A stretch of 64,000 nt of DNA, taken from the NCBI RefSeq assembly GCF_000420765.1, contig NZ_ATVO01000005.1:186001-250000 (forward strand), given 5' to 3'. Below are positions 23,077 through 32,515 of this stretch, in pieces. The number at the start of each line of letters is the position of its first letter. Within the stretch, counting starts at the first letter, position 1. The notes under the pieces are model-generated. The model did not search any database, was not told the origin of the DNA, and saw only the letters and a list, made by a program, of their open reading frames with translations. A program made the translations under genes and the position numbers. This DNA comes from Sandarakinorhabdus limnophila DSM 17366. Lineage in GTDB: Bacteria > Pseudomonadota > Alphaproteobacteria > Sphingomonadales > Sphingomonadaceae.

Positions 23077-25377
23077 ATGACCCTGCCGGTGGCCCATGAT
23101 TCTGCGACCCGTGAGCCGCCGTGGCTGGCCGGGCTGAATCCGCCGCAGCGCGAGGCGGTGACCACCACCGAAGGCCCGGTGCTGATCCTGGCCGGCGCCG
23201 GGACCGGCAAGACGAAAGCCCTCACCGCCCGCCTGGCGCACATATTGTTCAACCGTCTCGCCTGGCCCTCGGAAGTGCTGGCCGTCACCTTCACCAACAA
23301 GGCGGCGCGCGAGATGCGCCACCGCACCGAAATGCTGCTGGGGCCGATGGCCGAAGGCCTGCCGTGGCTGGGCACATTTCACGCGCTTTCAGCAAAGATG
23401 CTGCGCCGCCATGCCGAACTGGTGGGCCTGAACCCGCAGTTCACCATCCTTGATACCGATGACCAGCTGCGGCTGCTGAAGCAGGTGGTGGCCGAAGCCG
23501 GCATCGACGACAAGCGGTGGCCGCCAAAGCAACTCGCCGGCCTGATCGACCGCTGGAAGAACAAGGGCCAGCTCCCCGCCGATGTGCCGGGCGGCGAGAG
23601 TTTCGCCTATGCCGATGGTGCGCACGGCGGTGGTGCTGCCATGTATGCGCGTTACCAGGAACGGCTGAAGGCGCTGAACGCCTGCGATTTCGGCGATTTG
23701 CTACTGCACATGCTGACCATCTTCCGCCAGCACCCCGATGTGCAGGCCGATTATCAGCGCCGTTTCAAATATGTGATGGTGGATGAATATCAGGACACCA
23801 ACAGCGCCCAGTATCAGTGGCTGAAGGCGCTGGTGGGGCCGGCGCGCAACCTGGCCTGCGTGGGCGATGATGATCAGTCGATCTACAGCTGGCGCGGCGC
23901 CGAAGTCGCCAACATCCTGCGTTTCGAAGCGGATTTTCCCGGCGCCAAGATGATCCGGCTGGAACAGAATTACCGCTCCACGCCCCACATCCTCGCTGCT
24001 GCCAACACGCTGATCGCGCACAACCGCGGCCGGCTGGGCAAGGCGCTGTTCACCGCCCACACCAGCGGTGAGCGCGTGGAAGTGACCAGCGTTTGGGATG
24101 GGCCGGAGGAAGCCCGACTGGTGGGTGACGAGGCCGAACGGCTGGCGCGTGAAGGTGTTTCCCTGAACGACATGGCCATATTGGTGCGCGCCCAGTTCCA
24201 GACGCGCCTGTTCGAAGACCGCTTCATTGCCATCGGCCTGCCCTATCGCATCGTCGGCGGGTTCCGTTTCTATGAGCGCGCCGAAGTGCGTGATGCGCTG
24301 GCCTATCTGCGGCTGGTGCATTCGCCTGCCGATGCGCTGGCGTTTGAACGCATCATCAACGTGCCGAAACGCGGCCTGGGCGACAAGGCGATGGCGACGA
24401 TGCACGCCGCCGCTCGCAGCCTTAACCTGCCGCTGTCGCTTGCGGCGGCCGCGCTGGTGGACAGTGATGATCTCACCCCCGCAGCCCGGCGCGCGGTGAA
24501 GGCCTTCTGCACCGATCTCGCCCGTTGGCGCGACATGGCCGGCACCATGGGCCATTCCGAGCTGGCCGAAGTGGTGCTGGAGGAATCGGGCTATGTCGCC
24601 ATGTGGCAGGCCGACAAATCCACCGACGCTGATGGCCGCATCGAGAATCTGAAGGAGCTGGTGCGGGCAATGGGCGATTATCCCAGCCTGACCGCGTTCC
24701 TGGAACATGTCGCGCTGGTGATGGACAATGAGGCGGCCAATGATGATGAGAAGATCACCATCATGACGCTGCACGCCGCCAAGGGGCTGGAATTCGATCA
24801 TGTCTTTCTGCCCGGCTGGGAGGAAGGCGTGTTCCCCAGCCAGCGATCAATGGACGAAGGCGGCACCAGCGCGCTGGAGGAAGAACGGCGGCTGGCCTAT
24901 GTGGGCATCACCCGTGCCCGCAAACGCGCGCACATCATCAATGCGGCCAACCGCCAGGTGTATGGCCAGTGGACGGCCGCCCTGCCCAGCCGCTTCATCG
25001 ACGAATTGCCGGCCGAACATGTGCTGGCGCGATCCACCATGAGCGGCGGGCCCAGCCTGTGGCGCGCGGCGCTGGAAGGCGGCGATCCGTTCGCGCATGT
25101 GCAGCGCGGCACCGGTCGCGGGCCGGGCTGGGACCGGGCGGCGCAAGCTGGGCAAAATCGCGATTTTGGCCCGCGTAGTGCTGCACCGCGAGAGGCACGG
25201 GTCAGCGCCGTCTCGCTCAGCCCCAGCCCGGCCTTTCGCAAGGGCACGCGGGTGTTTCACGCCAAGTTTGGCGAAGGCACCGTGTTCCATGTTGATGGCA
25301 ACAAGCTGGAAATTGATTTCCCGGCAGCCGGGCGCAAGCGCGTGCTCGACAGTTTCGTCAGCCTGAAAGAGGCCTGA
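23077..25377 (+). CDS. uvrD: ATP-dependent DNA helicase UvrD/PcrA
   Basis: 766 residues from the ATG at 23077. Superfamily 1 helicase motifs in order: Walker A GAGTGKT (about 40-46), Ia TFTNKAAREM, II VDEYQDTN, III GDDDQSIYSWRGA, IV LEQNYRS, V TLHAAKGLEFDHVFLPGWEEGVFP, VI EEERRLAYVGITRARK. The C-terminal tail (AKFGEGTVFHVDGNKLEIDFPAAGRKRVLDSFVSL) is the UvrD/PcrA Tudor-like segment. It acts in nucleotide excision repair, mismatch repair and removal of stalled replication proteins. An alternative TTG at 23041 would put the SOS box inside the coding sequence and is less likely. Confidence 0.93.
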   Translation: MTLPVAHDSATREPPWLAGLNPPQREAVTTTEGPVLILAGAGTGKTKALTARLAHILFNRLAWPSEVLAVTFTNKAAREMRHRTEMLLGPMAEGLPWLGTFHALSAKMLRRHAELVGLNPQFTILDTDDQLRLLKQVVAEAGIDDKRWPPKQLAGLIDRWKNKGQLPADVPGGESFAYADGAHGGGAAMYARYQERLKALNACDFGDLLLHMLTIFRQHPDVQADYQRRFKYVMVDEYQDTNSAQYQWLKALVGPARNLACVGDDDQSIYSWRGAEVANILRFEADFPGAKMIRLEQNYRSTPHILAAANTLIAHNRGRLGKALFTAHTSGERVEVTSVWDGPEEARLVGDEAERLAREGVSLNDMAILVRAQFQTRLFEDRFIAIGLPYRIVGGFRFYERAEVRDALAYLRLVHSPADALAFERIINVPKRGLGDKAMATMHAAARSLNLPLSLAAAALVDSDDLTPAARRAVKAFCTDLARWRDMAGTMGHSELAEVVLEESGYVAMWQADKSTDADGRIENLKELVRAMGDYPSLTAFLEHVALVMDNEAANDDEKITIMTLHAAKGLEFDHVFLPGWEEGVFPSQRSMDEGGTSALEEERRLAYVGITRARKRAHIINAANRQVYGQWTAALPSRFIDELPAEHVLARSTMSGGPSLWRAALEGGDPFAHVQRGTGRGPGWDRAAQAGQNRDFGPRSAAPREARVSAVSLSPSPAFRKGTRVFHAKFGEGTVFHVDGNKLEIDFPAAGRKRVLDSFVSLKEA

Positions 25378-25695
25378 TCACAGCGGCTTGATATTCTTGC
25401 CTGTCAGGGCGCCCATGATTTCGGTGAACACCCGCGGCGTCAGGAAAATCAGCCCCACCGCCGTCAGCGCCAGGCACTGCGGCAACGGCCAGTGCAGATA
25501 TTCCTGCGCAAAGAAGAAGGTGCCAACCAGGATATAGCCGTTAAAGCGCGCCACCAGCGACAGGATGATCGCCACCAGCCCCCATTGCCAGCCAAGGCCC
25601 AAGGTCCAGCCGGACCAGGCCAATACCATCTGGATCATGCCGACGCCGCACAGGACGGTCGCCATCACCAGGCCGGGAAATTGACGAAAGCTCAT
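25378..25695 (-). CDS. Small multi-pass membrane protein, unknown
   Basis: 105 residues from the ATG at 25695. Most of it is hydrophobic: about three membrane segments (MATVLCGVGMIQMVLAW, WGLVAIILSLVARF, and YILVGTFFFAQEYLHWPL), then CLALTAVGLIFLTPRVF and a short tail GALTGKNIKPL. The Trp-rich loops are typical of inner-membrane proteins. Its stop falls directly at the uvrD stop. No conserved motif or family recognised. The open frame extends to 25797 but the longer version adds an unlikely Arg-rich start. Confidence 0.6.
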   Translation of the reverse strand: MSFRQFPGLVMATVLCGVGMIQMVLAWSGWTLGLGWQWGLVAIILSLVARFNGYILVGTFFFAQEYLHWPLPQCLALTAVGLIFLTPRVFTEIMGALTGKNIKPL

Positions 25696-25810
25696 CGGTT
25701 GTAAGGCTACCATATGCGGGCACAATCGGCGAATCCGCTGCCCCCAGCGACTGCTGATACCATGACTTTCTGAATACAGCATTGCCGCCCGCGCCACGGC
25801 TTTCTATGGA

Positions 25811-27061
25811 TTGGCCGTGCCGTCCATTCCCGCCCCGCTGAAAATCCGCGATTATCGTGCCTTCTGGGTCGCGCGCTTTCTCGCCACCGTCGCAGGCATG
25901 ATGATGGTCGTCGTCATCGGCTGGCAGGTGTACGATATCGCCCGCGAGAGCATGAGCCGGGACGATGCGGCCTTCCTGCTCGGCATGATCGGGCTGGCGC
26001 AGTTCCTGCCCTTATTCTGCCTGGCGCTTGTGGTCGGCGTAATCGCCGATCGGGTGGACCGGCGTTATATCGCCCGCGCCGCCGTCGCACTGGAAATCGG
26101 CTGCGCCGGGGTCCTCGGCTGGCTGGCGCTTGCCGGTGACATGCCGATGCTGGCGTTGTTCGTGGTCGCCGCCCTGCTTGGTGTGGGCCGCGCCTTCCAG
26201 GGGCCGTCGATGGCCGCACTCGCCCCCAACCTGGTGCCGCGCGAACTGCTGCCGCAGGCCATCGCGCTGAACAGCATCAGCTGGCAAACCGGCGCGGTGC
26301 TGGGCCCGCCGCTGGGTGCCTTTCTTTATGCGGTGTCGCCAGCCACGCCCTATGTGGTGGCTGCCATCTTGTTCGCCCTCACCTTCATCTGCCTGATGAT
26401 CATCCGGCCGGTGCCGCGCCCGGCGCCATCGGTGCTCACGCCGTGGCGCTCGCTGGTGGAGGGCATTGCCTATGTCCGCCACAACAAGGTGCTGCTGGGC
26501 GCGATCAGCCTTGATCTGTTTGCCGTGTTGCTGGGCGGGGCGACCGCGATGCTGCCGGTCTATGCCCGCGATGTGCTGCATGTTGGCGTGGAAGGGCTGG
26601 GGCCGCTGCGGGCCGCGCCGTCGGCAGGCGCGGTGGTGATGGCGGTGCTGCTCGCCAGCCGGCCGCTCAGGCGCCATGTTGGCCCGGTGATGTTCGGTTC
26701 GGTGGCGCTTTTCGGGCTGGCCACCATCGTCTTTGGCATGTCCACCTCCTACCCGCTCAGCCTGGCGGCCCTGGCGGTGCTGGGCGCAGCCGATGCGATC
26801 AGCGTGTTCGTGCGCGGCAGCCTGATCCAGCTGCACACGCCGGATGACATGCGCGGGCGTGTATCCAGCGTGTCGGGCCTGTTCATTTCGGCCAGCAACG
26901 AACTGGGCGAATTGGAATCGGGCCTCGCCGCCCGCTATATCGGCGCGGTACCGGGCGTGGTGATCGGCGGCGTGGGGGCCATCATCGTCACCGTGTTGTG
27001 GGCCTGGCGCTTCCCGCAATTGCGAAACGCCGATCGGTTCGATCAGCAAAAGCCTACCTGA
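25811..27061 (+). CDS. MFS transporter, EntS-like exporter
   Basis: 416 residues, about 11-12 membrane helices. The family signature loop 2-3 [15 protein letters not shown] (about 82-90) follows the first helices, and the paired-helix arrangement resembles the EntS/DHA3 group of MFS exporters ([33 protein letters not shown] at the start, [36 protein letters not shown] in the middle). Substrate unknown. The start is a TTG at 25811 or the GTG at 25817. It precedes cysK but with an 80-bp gap, so they are probably separate units. Confidence 0.82.
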   Translation: MAVPSIPAPLKIRDYRAFWVARFLATVAGMMMVVVIGWQVYDIARESMSRDDAAFLLGMIGLAQFLPLFCLALVVGVIADRVDRRYIARAAVALEIGCAGVLGWLALAGDMPMLALFVVAALLGVGRAFQGPSMAALAPNLVPRELLPQAIALNSISWQTGAVLGPPLGAFLYAVSPATPYVVAAILFALTFICLMIIRPVPRPAPSVLTPWRSLVEGIAYVRHNKVLLGAISLDLFAVLLGGATAMLPVYARDVLHVGVEGLGPLRAAPSAGAVVMAVLLASRPLRRHVGPVMFGSVALFGLATIVFGMSTSYPLSLAALAVLGAADAISVFVRGSLIQLHTPDDMRGRVSSVSGLFISASNELGELESGLAARYIGAVPGVVIGGVGAIIVTVLWAWRFPQLRNADRFDQQKPT

Positions 27062-27141
27062 ACACACCCCAAGATTTTCCGCCGTTGGCGCGCAGCGTTT
27101 GCAGGTCTAAAACACACGCAAACAACCGGAAGGTGCAGCCC

Positions 27142-28059
27142 ATGAAGGCCAACAACATCCTCGAAACCATCGGCCGCACGCCGCACGTGCGGATGGGCAA
27201 ATTGTTCCCGAACGCCGAAGTGTGGATCAAGTCCGAACGCACCAACCCCGGCGGATCGATCAAGGATCGCATCGCACTCGCCATGATCGAGGCCGCCGAA
27301 GCCGATGGCACGCTGAAACCCGGCGGCATCATCGTCGAGCCGACCAGTGGCAACACCGGCATTGGTCTGGCCATGGTGGCGGCCGTGAAGGGCTACAAGC
27401 TGATCCTGGTCATGCCGGAAAGCATGTCGATCGAGCGGCGGCGGCTGATGCTGGCCTATGGTGCCAGTTTTGATCTGACTCCGCGCGAAAAGGGCATGAA
27501 CGGCGCCATCGCCCGCGCACTGGAAATTGTGGCGAACACGCCGAACAGCTGGATGCCGCAACAGTTCGAGAACCCGGCGAACATCGATGTGCATGTGCGG
27601 ACGACCTCCGAAGAAATCAATGCCGATTTCGCCGACAGTCCGCCTGATGCGATCATCACCGGCGTTGGCACCGGCGGGCACATCACTGGCGTTGCGCAGG
27701 TGTTGAAGGCCCGCTGGCCGAAGCTGAAGGTGTTTGCGGTGGAACCGGCGGCTTCCCCGGTGATTTCCGGCGGCTCGCCCAGCCCGCACCCGATCCAGGG
27801 CATCGGTGCCGGCTTCATCCCGAAGAACCTGGATGTGTCGCTGCTCGATGGCGTGATCCAGGTCGATGCCGCCGACGCCAAGGCCTGGGCGCTGCGCTCG
27901 GCAGCCGAGGAGGGCATGCTGGTCGGCATCTCGTCGGGCGCGACGCTGGCCGCCATTGCGCTGAAGCTGAAGGAAATGCCGGGCGCGCGCATCGTCGGCT
28001 TCAATTACGACACCGGGGAGCGTTATTTGTCGGTGCCTGAATTTCTTCCCGGCGGCTGA
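27142..28059 (+). CDS. cysK: Cysteine synthase A (O-acetylserine sulfhydrylase)
   Basis: 305 residues, PLP-dependent. The PLP lysine is in [11 protein letters not shown] (Lys about 42); the phosphate-binding loop is [12 protein letters not shown], the substrate loop is GTGGHITGV, and ISSGATLAA is the C-terminal Ser-Gly site. It turns O-acetylserine and sulphide into cysteine. The start ATG has GGAAGGTG about 8 bp upstream. A weak promoter-like pair (TTGGCG and TCTAAA, 16-bp spacing) lies at 27084-27111. Its 3' end overlaps the convergent metallophosphoesterase by 37 bp. Confidence 0.95.
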   Translation: MKANNILETIGRTPHVRMGKLFPNAEVWIKSERTNPGGSIKDRIALAMIEAAEADGTLKPGGIIVEPTSGNTGIGLAMVAAVKGYKLILVMPESMSIERRRLMLAYGASFDLTPREKGMNGAIARALEIVANTPNSWMPQQFENPANIDVHVRTTSEEINADFADSPPDAIITGVGTGGHITGVAQVLKARWPKLKVFAVEPAASPVISGGSPSPHPIQGIGAGFIPKNLDVSLLDGVIQVDAADAKAWALRSAAEEGMLVGISSGATLAAIALKLKEMPGARIVGFNYDTGERYLSVPEFLPGG

Positions 28060-28850
28060 GGGACCAACTCCACCACCACGATCTCACCCTGCGTGCCGAG
28101 CCGAACAGGCACGATCGAAGTACCGATGCCAGCGGACACCAGCATCTGCTGGCCACCGGGATTTCGAAACCGGCCGCGCAGATATTGGGAAGCAAGTTTC
28201 TTGAACTGCGGCCAGCCAAAGATCTGGATCTGGCCGCCATGCGTGTGCCCGGCCAGCACCAAGTCCACGTTGGCCGGCAGCATCGTCCACAAGCGCGGTT
28301 CATGCACCAGCGCAACCAGCGGCTTGCCGGGCTGCGCGCGAGCGGCGGCGGCCCGCAGGCCCTGCACCGGCCGCTGGCCCATGATCAGATCATCGCTGCC
28401 AACGATCTGGATCGGGCCAAGATCAACCAGATCGCCGGCCAGCAGTTTCAGACCGAACCGCCGCATCACCCAGCGTATCCAGTAGGGATCATCGTGATTG
28501 CCCGGCACGCTCCACACGCCGAGCGGGGCTTTCAGCCAGGTGAGCGGCTGCACCGCATCGTCCATCCGCATCGGCGGGTCCCAGATCTTGCTGGCGTGGA
28601 AATCGCCGGTGACCACCACCAGATCGGGATGGAGCGCGTTGACCTGATCCATGATGCGGTTCAACCGCACCTGCGGCATATCCCAATTGCTGCCATGCAG
28701 ATCGGAAAGATGCACCAGCCGCAACGGCCGTTGCAGCCCGGCCAGTTCGACGCGATAATGCACCACCGCCGGATCGCGGATCGCGCCGAGCCAGCCCGCC
28801 CATCCAAGGGCAAGCACCAGGCCGGCAACAAGGAACGCGAAGCGTTTCAA
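28023..28850 (-). CDS. Metallophosphoesterase, membrane-anchored
   Basis: 275 residues, TTG start at 28850 overlapping the upstream TGA. A hydrophobic N-terminal segment ([21 protein letters not shown]) is a signal anchor. Metallophosphatase motifs are complete: LVHLSDLHG (D-x-H), VVTGDFHAS (GD), VPGNHDD (GNH), VALVHEPR and AGHTHGGQ. This resembles YkuE-type enzymes (UDP-2,3-diacylglucosamine hydrolase-like or phosphodiesterase). The real substrate is unknown. It is the last gene of the leftward block beginning at hisI. The 37-bp overlap with cysK is unusual. Confidence 0.85.
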   Translation of the reverse strand: MKRFAFLVAGLVLALGWAGWLGAIRDPAVVHYRVELAGLQRPLRLVHLSDLHGSNWDMPQVRLNRIMDQVNALHPDLVVVTGDFHASKIWDPPMRMDDAVQPLTWLKAPLGVWSVPGNHDDPYWIRWVMRRFGLKLLAGDLVDLGPIQIVGSDDLIMGQRPVQGLRAAAARAQPGKPLVALVHEPRLWTMLPANVDLVLAGHTHGGQIQIFGWPQFKKLASQYLRGRFRNPGGQQMLVSAGIGTSIVPVRLGTQGEIVVVELVPQPPGRNSGTDK

Positions 28851-30112
28851 AGCCGGGCCTTGTTTTCCTTGTCTTCGGCAAGAAAGGCCTTGAACGGGTT
28901 GAGCTTTTCGGCGACGCCGCCGGCCGCAACCCGGCGCAGTTGCTGATAATACCAGGCCTGCGCAGCAAAGCCATTCATGGTCCGCACCAGCTTGAACGGC
29001 GAAGTCGGGCTGAGCCACCAGGGCCCGATCGCCAGCCGTTCCTCGTCGCGCGGCAGTTCCTCGATATGGCCTTCGAGCAGTTCGGCAACGCAGGTGGGAT
29101 CGGCGCACAGCGGCCTGCCGACGCCAACAAAGGCGATGCCGCTGGCCAGCGCATCCTGCATGGCATTCAGGCTGCGGAAGCCACCCGTCACCATCAGCGG
29201 CGGCGTTTTCGCGGCCATCAGCGCGCGCGCCAGCTGCACGAAATAGGCTTCGCGCTGGCGGGTGGATTGCTGCTTCGGTTCCTCGCGCGGGGCGAGGCCA
29301 TCCATGTCCATCATCGCCGGCTGTTCATAGGTACCGCCCGACAATTCCAGGCAATCGACGCCCAGATCGGCCAGCCAGCCCGCAACGGTGAGGCATTCAT
29401 CGAAGGCAAAGCCGCCCTTCTGGAAATCGGCGCTGTTCAGCTTCACCGACACGGTGAAATCAGCCCCCACGGCGGCCCGCACTGCCTTCACCGTTTCAAT
29501 CAGGAAGCGCGCGCGGTTTTCCAGGCTGCCGCCCCATTCGTCGCGGCGCAGATTGGCAAGCGGAGAGAGGAACTGGCTGATCAGGTAACCGTGCGCCGCA
29601 TGGATCTGCACGCCGGTGAAGCCGGCCTCCCGCGAAACGGCGGCGGCGTTGGCAAAACGCGCGATCAGATCCTGGATTTCAATGCCGGTGAGCGGATGCG
29701 GCATGCCGAACTGCCCGCCCGGCAGCGCCAGCGGCACTGCCGACGGCGCCCGCGGATGCGGATTGACGTTCTTCTGCGTCTGGCGTCCGGCGTGACTGAT
29801 CTGCACCCAGGCCTGGGTGTTGCCAGCAGTAGCAGCAGCAGCCCAGCGCGCCCACGCAGCCTTGCCCTCGTCGCTGAGTGGCCCATCGACAATCACATTG
29901 CCCGGCCGTTCCAGATGGCCGCGATCAACCTGCACATTGCCCGTGATCAGCAGCCCGCAACCGCCATCGGCCCAGCGCCGATACAGGGTTTCATGGGCGG
30001 CATTGGGCAGGCCATCGCGAAACGCCAGCCCTTCCGTCATCGCCGCCTTGGCAATGCGATTGCGGAAGTGCTGGCCATTGGGCAGGCTGAAGGCTTCGTT
30101 GACGTCTGGCAT
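28847..30112 (-). CDS. NADH:flavin oxidoreductase, Old Yellow Enzyme family
   Basis: 421 residues, FMN-binding TIM barrel. Family markers: FRNRIAKAAMTEGLA at the N-terminus, QISHAGRQ (about 105), FTGVQIHAAHGYLISQFLSPLANLRRDEWGGSLENR (catalytic His/Asn region and substrate loop), and VTGGFRSLNAMQDALASGIAFVGVGRPLCADP near the end. Such enzymes reduce activated double bonds (enones, dienoyl-CoA) or nitrate esters with NAD(P)H. It lies next to the beta-oxidation genes but after a hairpin, so a role in fatty-acid or terpenoid degradation is possible, not shown. The stop overlaps the metallophosphoesterase start. Confidence 0.86.
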   Translation of the reverse strand: MPDVNEAFSLPNGQHFRNRIAKAAMTEGLAFRDGLPNAAHETLYRRWADGGCGLLITGNVQVDRGHLERPGNVIVDGPLSDEGKAAWARWAAAATAGNTQAWVQISHAGRQTQKNVNPHPRAPSAVPLALPGGQFGMPHPLTGIEIQDLIARFANAAAVSREAGFTGVQIHAAHGYLISQFLSPLANLRRDEWGGSLENRARFLIETVKAVRAAVGADFTVSVKLNSADFQKGGFAFDECLTVAGWLADLGVDCLELSGGTYEQPAMMDMDGLAPREEPKQQSTRQREAYFVQLARALMAAKTPPLMVTGGFRSLNAMQDALASGIAFVGVGRPLCADPTCVAELLEGHIEELPRDEERLAIGPWWLSPTSPFKLVRTMNGFAAQAWYYQQLRRVAAGGVAEKLNPFKAFLAEDKENKARL

Positions 30113-30172
30113 TTAGGGACCCCTGATTTCGGTTCAGCCTGCCGCGCCAGCGGGCCCCGCGCAAGCCCGGCG

Positions 30173-30201
30173 GCTCCCCTCCTGTGGAGAGGGAGGGGAG
30201 C
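30173..30201 (-). terminator. Hairpin downstream of the FadJ-type gene
   Basis: GCTCCCCTCC and GGAGGGGAGC form a perfect 10-bp stem with a 9-nt loop, 8 bp after the fadJ stop. No clear U-run follows, so it may be a weak terminator or an RNA end-stabiliser separating fadJ from the flavin oxidoreductase gene. A similar GC-rich hairpin recurs widely in related genomes, as I recall. Confidence 0.4.
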
Positions 30202-30208
30202 GCCTGGT

Positions 30209-32392
30209 TCAGGCCGCCTTCTTCGCCGCCATGGCGTAAAAGCTGTCGCCCCGGGCCGCCATGTCGCGCAGCAGCTGCGGCGGCGCGAAGCGTTCACCAT
30301 GGGCTTGCGCCAGCCGGTCCAGCGTGGCGACGACGTTGGCAATGCCGACGGTATCCATGTGGCTGAACGGACCGCCAGTGAACGGCGCAAAGCCCCAGCC
30401 GAAGATGGCGCCCAGGTCGCCGTCCTGCGGGGTTTCCAGCACGCCTTCGGCAAAGCAGCGCGCGCATTCGACAAGCTGGCGATAGAGCAGCCGTTCCTTC
30501 ACCTCGGCGGCGGAGGGCTGATCCGCGGCGAGGCCACCGGCCACCGTTGCCGCCAGTTCCGGCCACAGATGCTTTTTGCTGCCTTCGGGATAGACGTAGA
30601 AACCCTTGGCGTTCTTGCGGCCCTGACGGCCAAGTTCGTGCATCTTGGTGATGACGCCATCGGCCGGACCCGGCTTGTAGGCATCGCCCAGATCGGCCTT
30701 GGTCTGCTGGCCAACCTTGTAGCTGAGATCAAGGCCGACTTCGTCGTTCACGGCCAGCGGGCCCACCGGCATGCCCATCTGCTTGCCGACATTTTCGATC
30801 AGCGCCGGCACCGTGCCTTCGCCCAGCAGCGACAGGCCTTCCTGCACATAGGTGCCAAAGCAGCGCGAGGTGTAGAAACCGCGGCTGTCGTTCACCACGA
30901 TCGGCGTCTTGCGGATCGCGGCGACATAATCCAGTGCCTTGGCAATGGCTTCCGAGCCGGTTTCCTTGCCAACGATGATTTCCACCAGCGGCATGCGTTC
31001 GACTGGCGAGAAGAAGTGGATGCCGATGAAATTGGCCGGCTTGCTCCACGCCTTGGCGAGGCCGGTGATCGGCAGGGTGGAGGTGTTGGAACCGAAGATC
31101 ACATCGGGGCCAACAACGGCTTCGGTGGCCTTGGTGACATCGGCCTTGATCTCACGGGTTTCGAACACCGCTTCGATGATCAGGTCGCAGCCGGCCAGAT
31201 CGGCATAGTCCGAAGTCGGCTTGATGCGGTCGAGGATGACCTGCGCCTTGGCCGGATCCATGCGCTTCTTGGCCAGACGATCGGCCGTGTACTGCTTGCC
31301 CTTTTCGGCGGCAGCCAGATCGCGGTCGAGCAGCACGACCTCGATGCCGGCCTGCGCCGTCACCATGGCAACGCCCGCGCCCATCAGGCCAGCGCCGAGC
31401 ATGCCGATTTTCTTCGTCGGCATGGCCGGAACGCCCTTGGGACGACGCGCGCCCTTTTCGGCGGCCTGCTTGGAAACGAACAGGCTGCGGATCATGTTGC
31501 CGGCCTGGGGATCGGCAACGACCTTGGCGAAATACTTGCTCTCAATGCGGATGGCGGTGTCCATCGGCACCTGCGTGCCTTCATAGACGGCGCTCAGGAT
31601 CGCGCGTGGCGCGTTCATGTTGTCGCCGGCATTCACGTGCGTCATCGCCGTGCCGCCCACAAACACTTGCGCGAAATTGGGGTTGAGCGCCGTGGCCGGG
31701 CCGCCGGGCATCTTGAAATTCTTGGTATCCCACGGCTGCACGCCGCCATTGGGGTTGGCCTTTACCCACGCCTTGGCTGTGGCGATGATCTGATCGGCGG
31801 GCACCACGGCTTGCGCGACGCCAAAGCCCAGAGCTTCCTGCGGGCTCATGTTCTTGCCTTGCAGCAGATACATCAGGGCCGGCTGGATGCCCATCAGGCG
31901 CGGCAGGCGCTGGGTGCCGCCCGCGCCCGGGAACAGGCCGACCATGATTTCCGGCAGGCCCAGCGTGATCTTGGGATTGTCGGCAATCACCCGGTAATGG
32001 CAGGCGAGGATGAATTCGAGCCCGCCGCCCAGCGCCAGGCCATTCACGGCCGCCGCCACCGGCTTGCCGCAGGTTTCGAGGTCACGCAGCAACTTGTTGA
32101 GGCCGAACACGCCATCAAACAGCGCGGCCATCTTCGATTTGCCTTCGGGAACACCGCCGCCGCCGAACAGCGCGCCCATGCCCTTCAGATCAGCCCCGGC
32201 CATGAAGCCGCTGGCCTTGCCGGAGGTGAGCACGGCGCCCTTGATGGCTTCGTCGGTCTTCAACCGCTCAATCGCGGCGGCCAGATCGGCCTGCACTTCC
32301 GGCGTGATGACGTTCATCGACTGGCCCAGCACGTCGATGGTGAGCAGGAGGATGCCGTCGGCATCGAGTTCGGTGTGGATGGCGGTGGTCAT
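30209..32392 (-). CDS. fadJ: Bifunctional enoyl-CoA hydratase/3-hydroxyacyl-CoA dehydrogenase
   Basis: 727 residues, ATG at 32392. The N-terminal crotonase domain (about 1-190) has FMAGADLKGM, an oxyanion loop, and LGLPEIMVGLFPGAGGTQRLPRL. The linker leads to the NAD-binding 3-hydroxyacyl-CoA dehydrogenase domain with GAGLMGAGVA (about 315), GSNTSTLPITGLA and GIHFFSPVERMPLVEI; the C-terminal dehydrogenase domain has SRGFYTSRCFGTYVQEG. It performs steps two and three of beta-oxidation. The order in the block is regulator, dehydrogenase, thiolase, then this gene, so all core steps are encoded together. The 123-bp gap before it contains two REP-like palindromes. Confidence 0.93.
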   Translation of the reverse strand: MTTAIHTELDADGILLLTIDVLGQSMNVITPEVQADLAAAIERLKTDEAIKGAVLTSGKASGFMAGADLKGMGALFGGGGVPEGKSKMAALFDGVFGLNKLLRDLETCGKPVAAAVNGLALGGGLEFILACHYRVIADNPKITLGLPEIMVGLFPGAGGTQRLPRLMGIQPALMYLLQGKNMSPQEALGFGVAQAVVPADQIIATAKAWVKANPNGGVQPWDTKNFKMPGGPATALNPNFAQVFVGGTAMTHVNAGDNMNAPRAILSAVYEGTQVPMDTAIRIESKYFAKVVADPQAGNMIRSLFVSKQAAEKGARRPKGVPAMPTKKIGMLGAGLMGAGVAMVTAQAGIEVVLLDRDLAAAEKGKQYTADRLAKKRMDPAKAQVILDRIKPTSDYADLAGCDLIIEAVFETREIKADVTKATEAVVGPDVIFGSNTSTLPITGLAKAWSKPANFIGIHFFSPVERMPLVEIIVGKETGSEAIAKALDYVAAIRKTPIVVNDSRGFYTSRCFGTYVQEGLSLLGEGTVPALIENVGKQMGMPVGPLAVNDEVGLDLSYKVGQQTKADLGDAYKPGPADGVITKMHELGRQGRKNAKGFYVYPEGSKKHLWPELAATVAGGLAADQPSAAEVKERLLYRQLVECARCFAEGVLETPQDGDLGAIFGWGFAPFTGGPFSHMDTVGIANVVATLDRLAQAHGERFAPPQLLRDMAARGDSFYAMAAKKAA

Positions 32393-32416
32393 GTCATTCC
32401 ATTCCTTTTTTTCTTC

Positions 32417-32443
32417 GTCATCCCGGCGAAAGCCGGGATCCAT
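32417..32443. repeat. REP-like palindrome, copy 1
   Basis: ATCCCGGC, GAAA, GCCGGGAT (32420-32439) in the flanking context GTCATCCCGGCGAAAGCCGG, a strong stem with a 4-nt loop. The core resembles the interspersed palindromes known in many alphaproteobacteria. It lies in the gap between the thiolase and fadJ genes. Confidence 0.7.
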
Positions 32444-32483
32444 CTCCCCCAAGTCGCGCCAGATGCAGCGTTCGGGTGATGGG

Positions 32484-32501
32484 CCCCGGCGTTCGCCGGG
32501 G
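32484..32501. repeat. REP-like palindrome, copy 2
   Basis: CCCCGGC, GTTC, GCCGGGG: a 7-bp stem with a 4-nt loop, followed by GTGACGG. It shares the xCCCGGC-loop-GCCGGGx form with copy 1, 40 bp away, in opposite flank orientation (GTCATC before copy 1, GTGAC after copy 2). A paired REP such as this can form a larger structure in RNA. Confidence 0.6.
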
Positions 32502-32515
32502 TGACGGCCAAACGG

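Noticed and set aside
28940-32479. 1179-codon open frame antisense to the flavin oxidoreductase and fadJ
   Set aside because: Both minus-strand genes have complete family motifs; the antisense product is His/Arg/Gln-rich and has none. A shadow frame.
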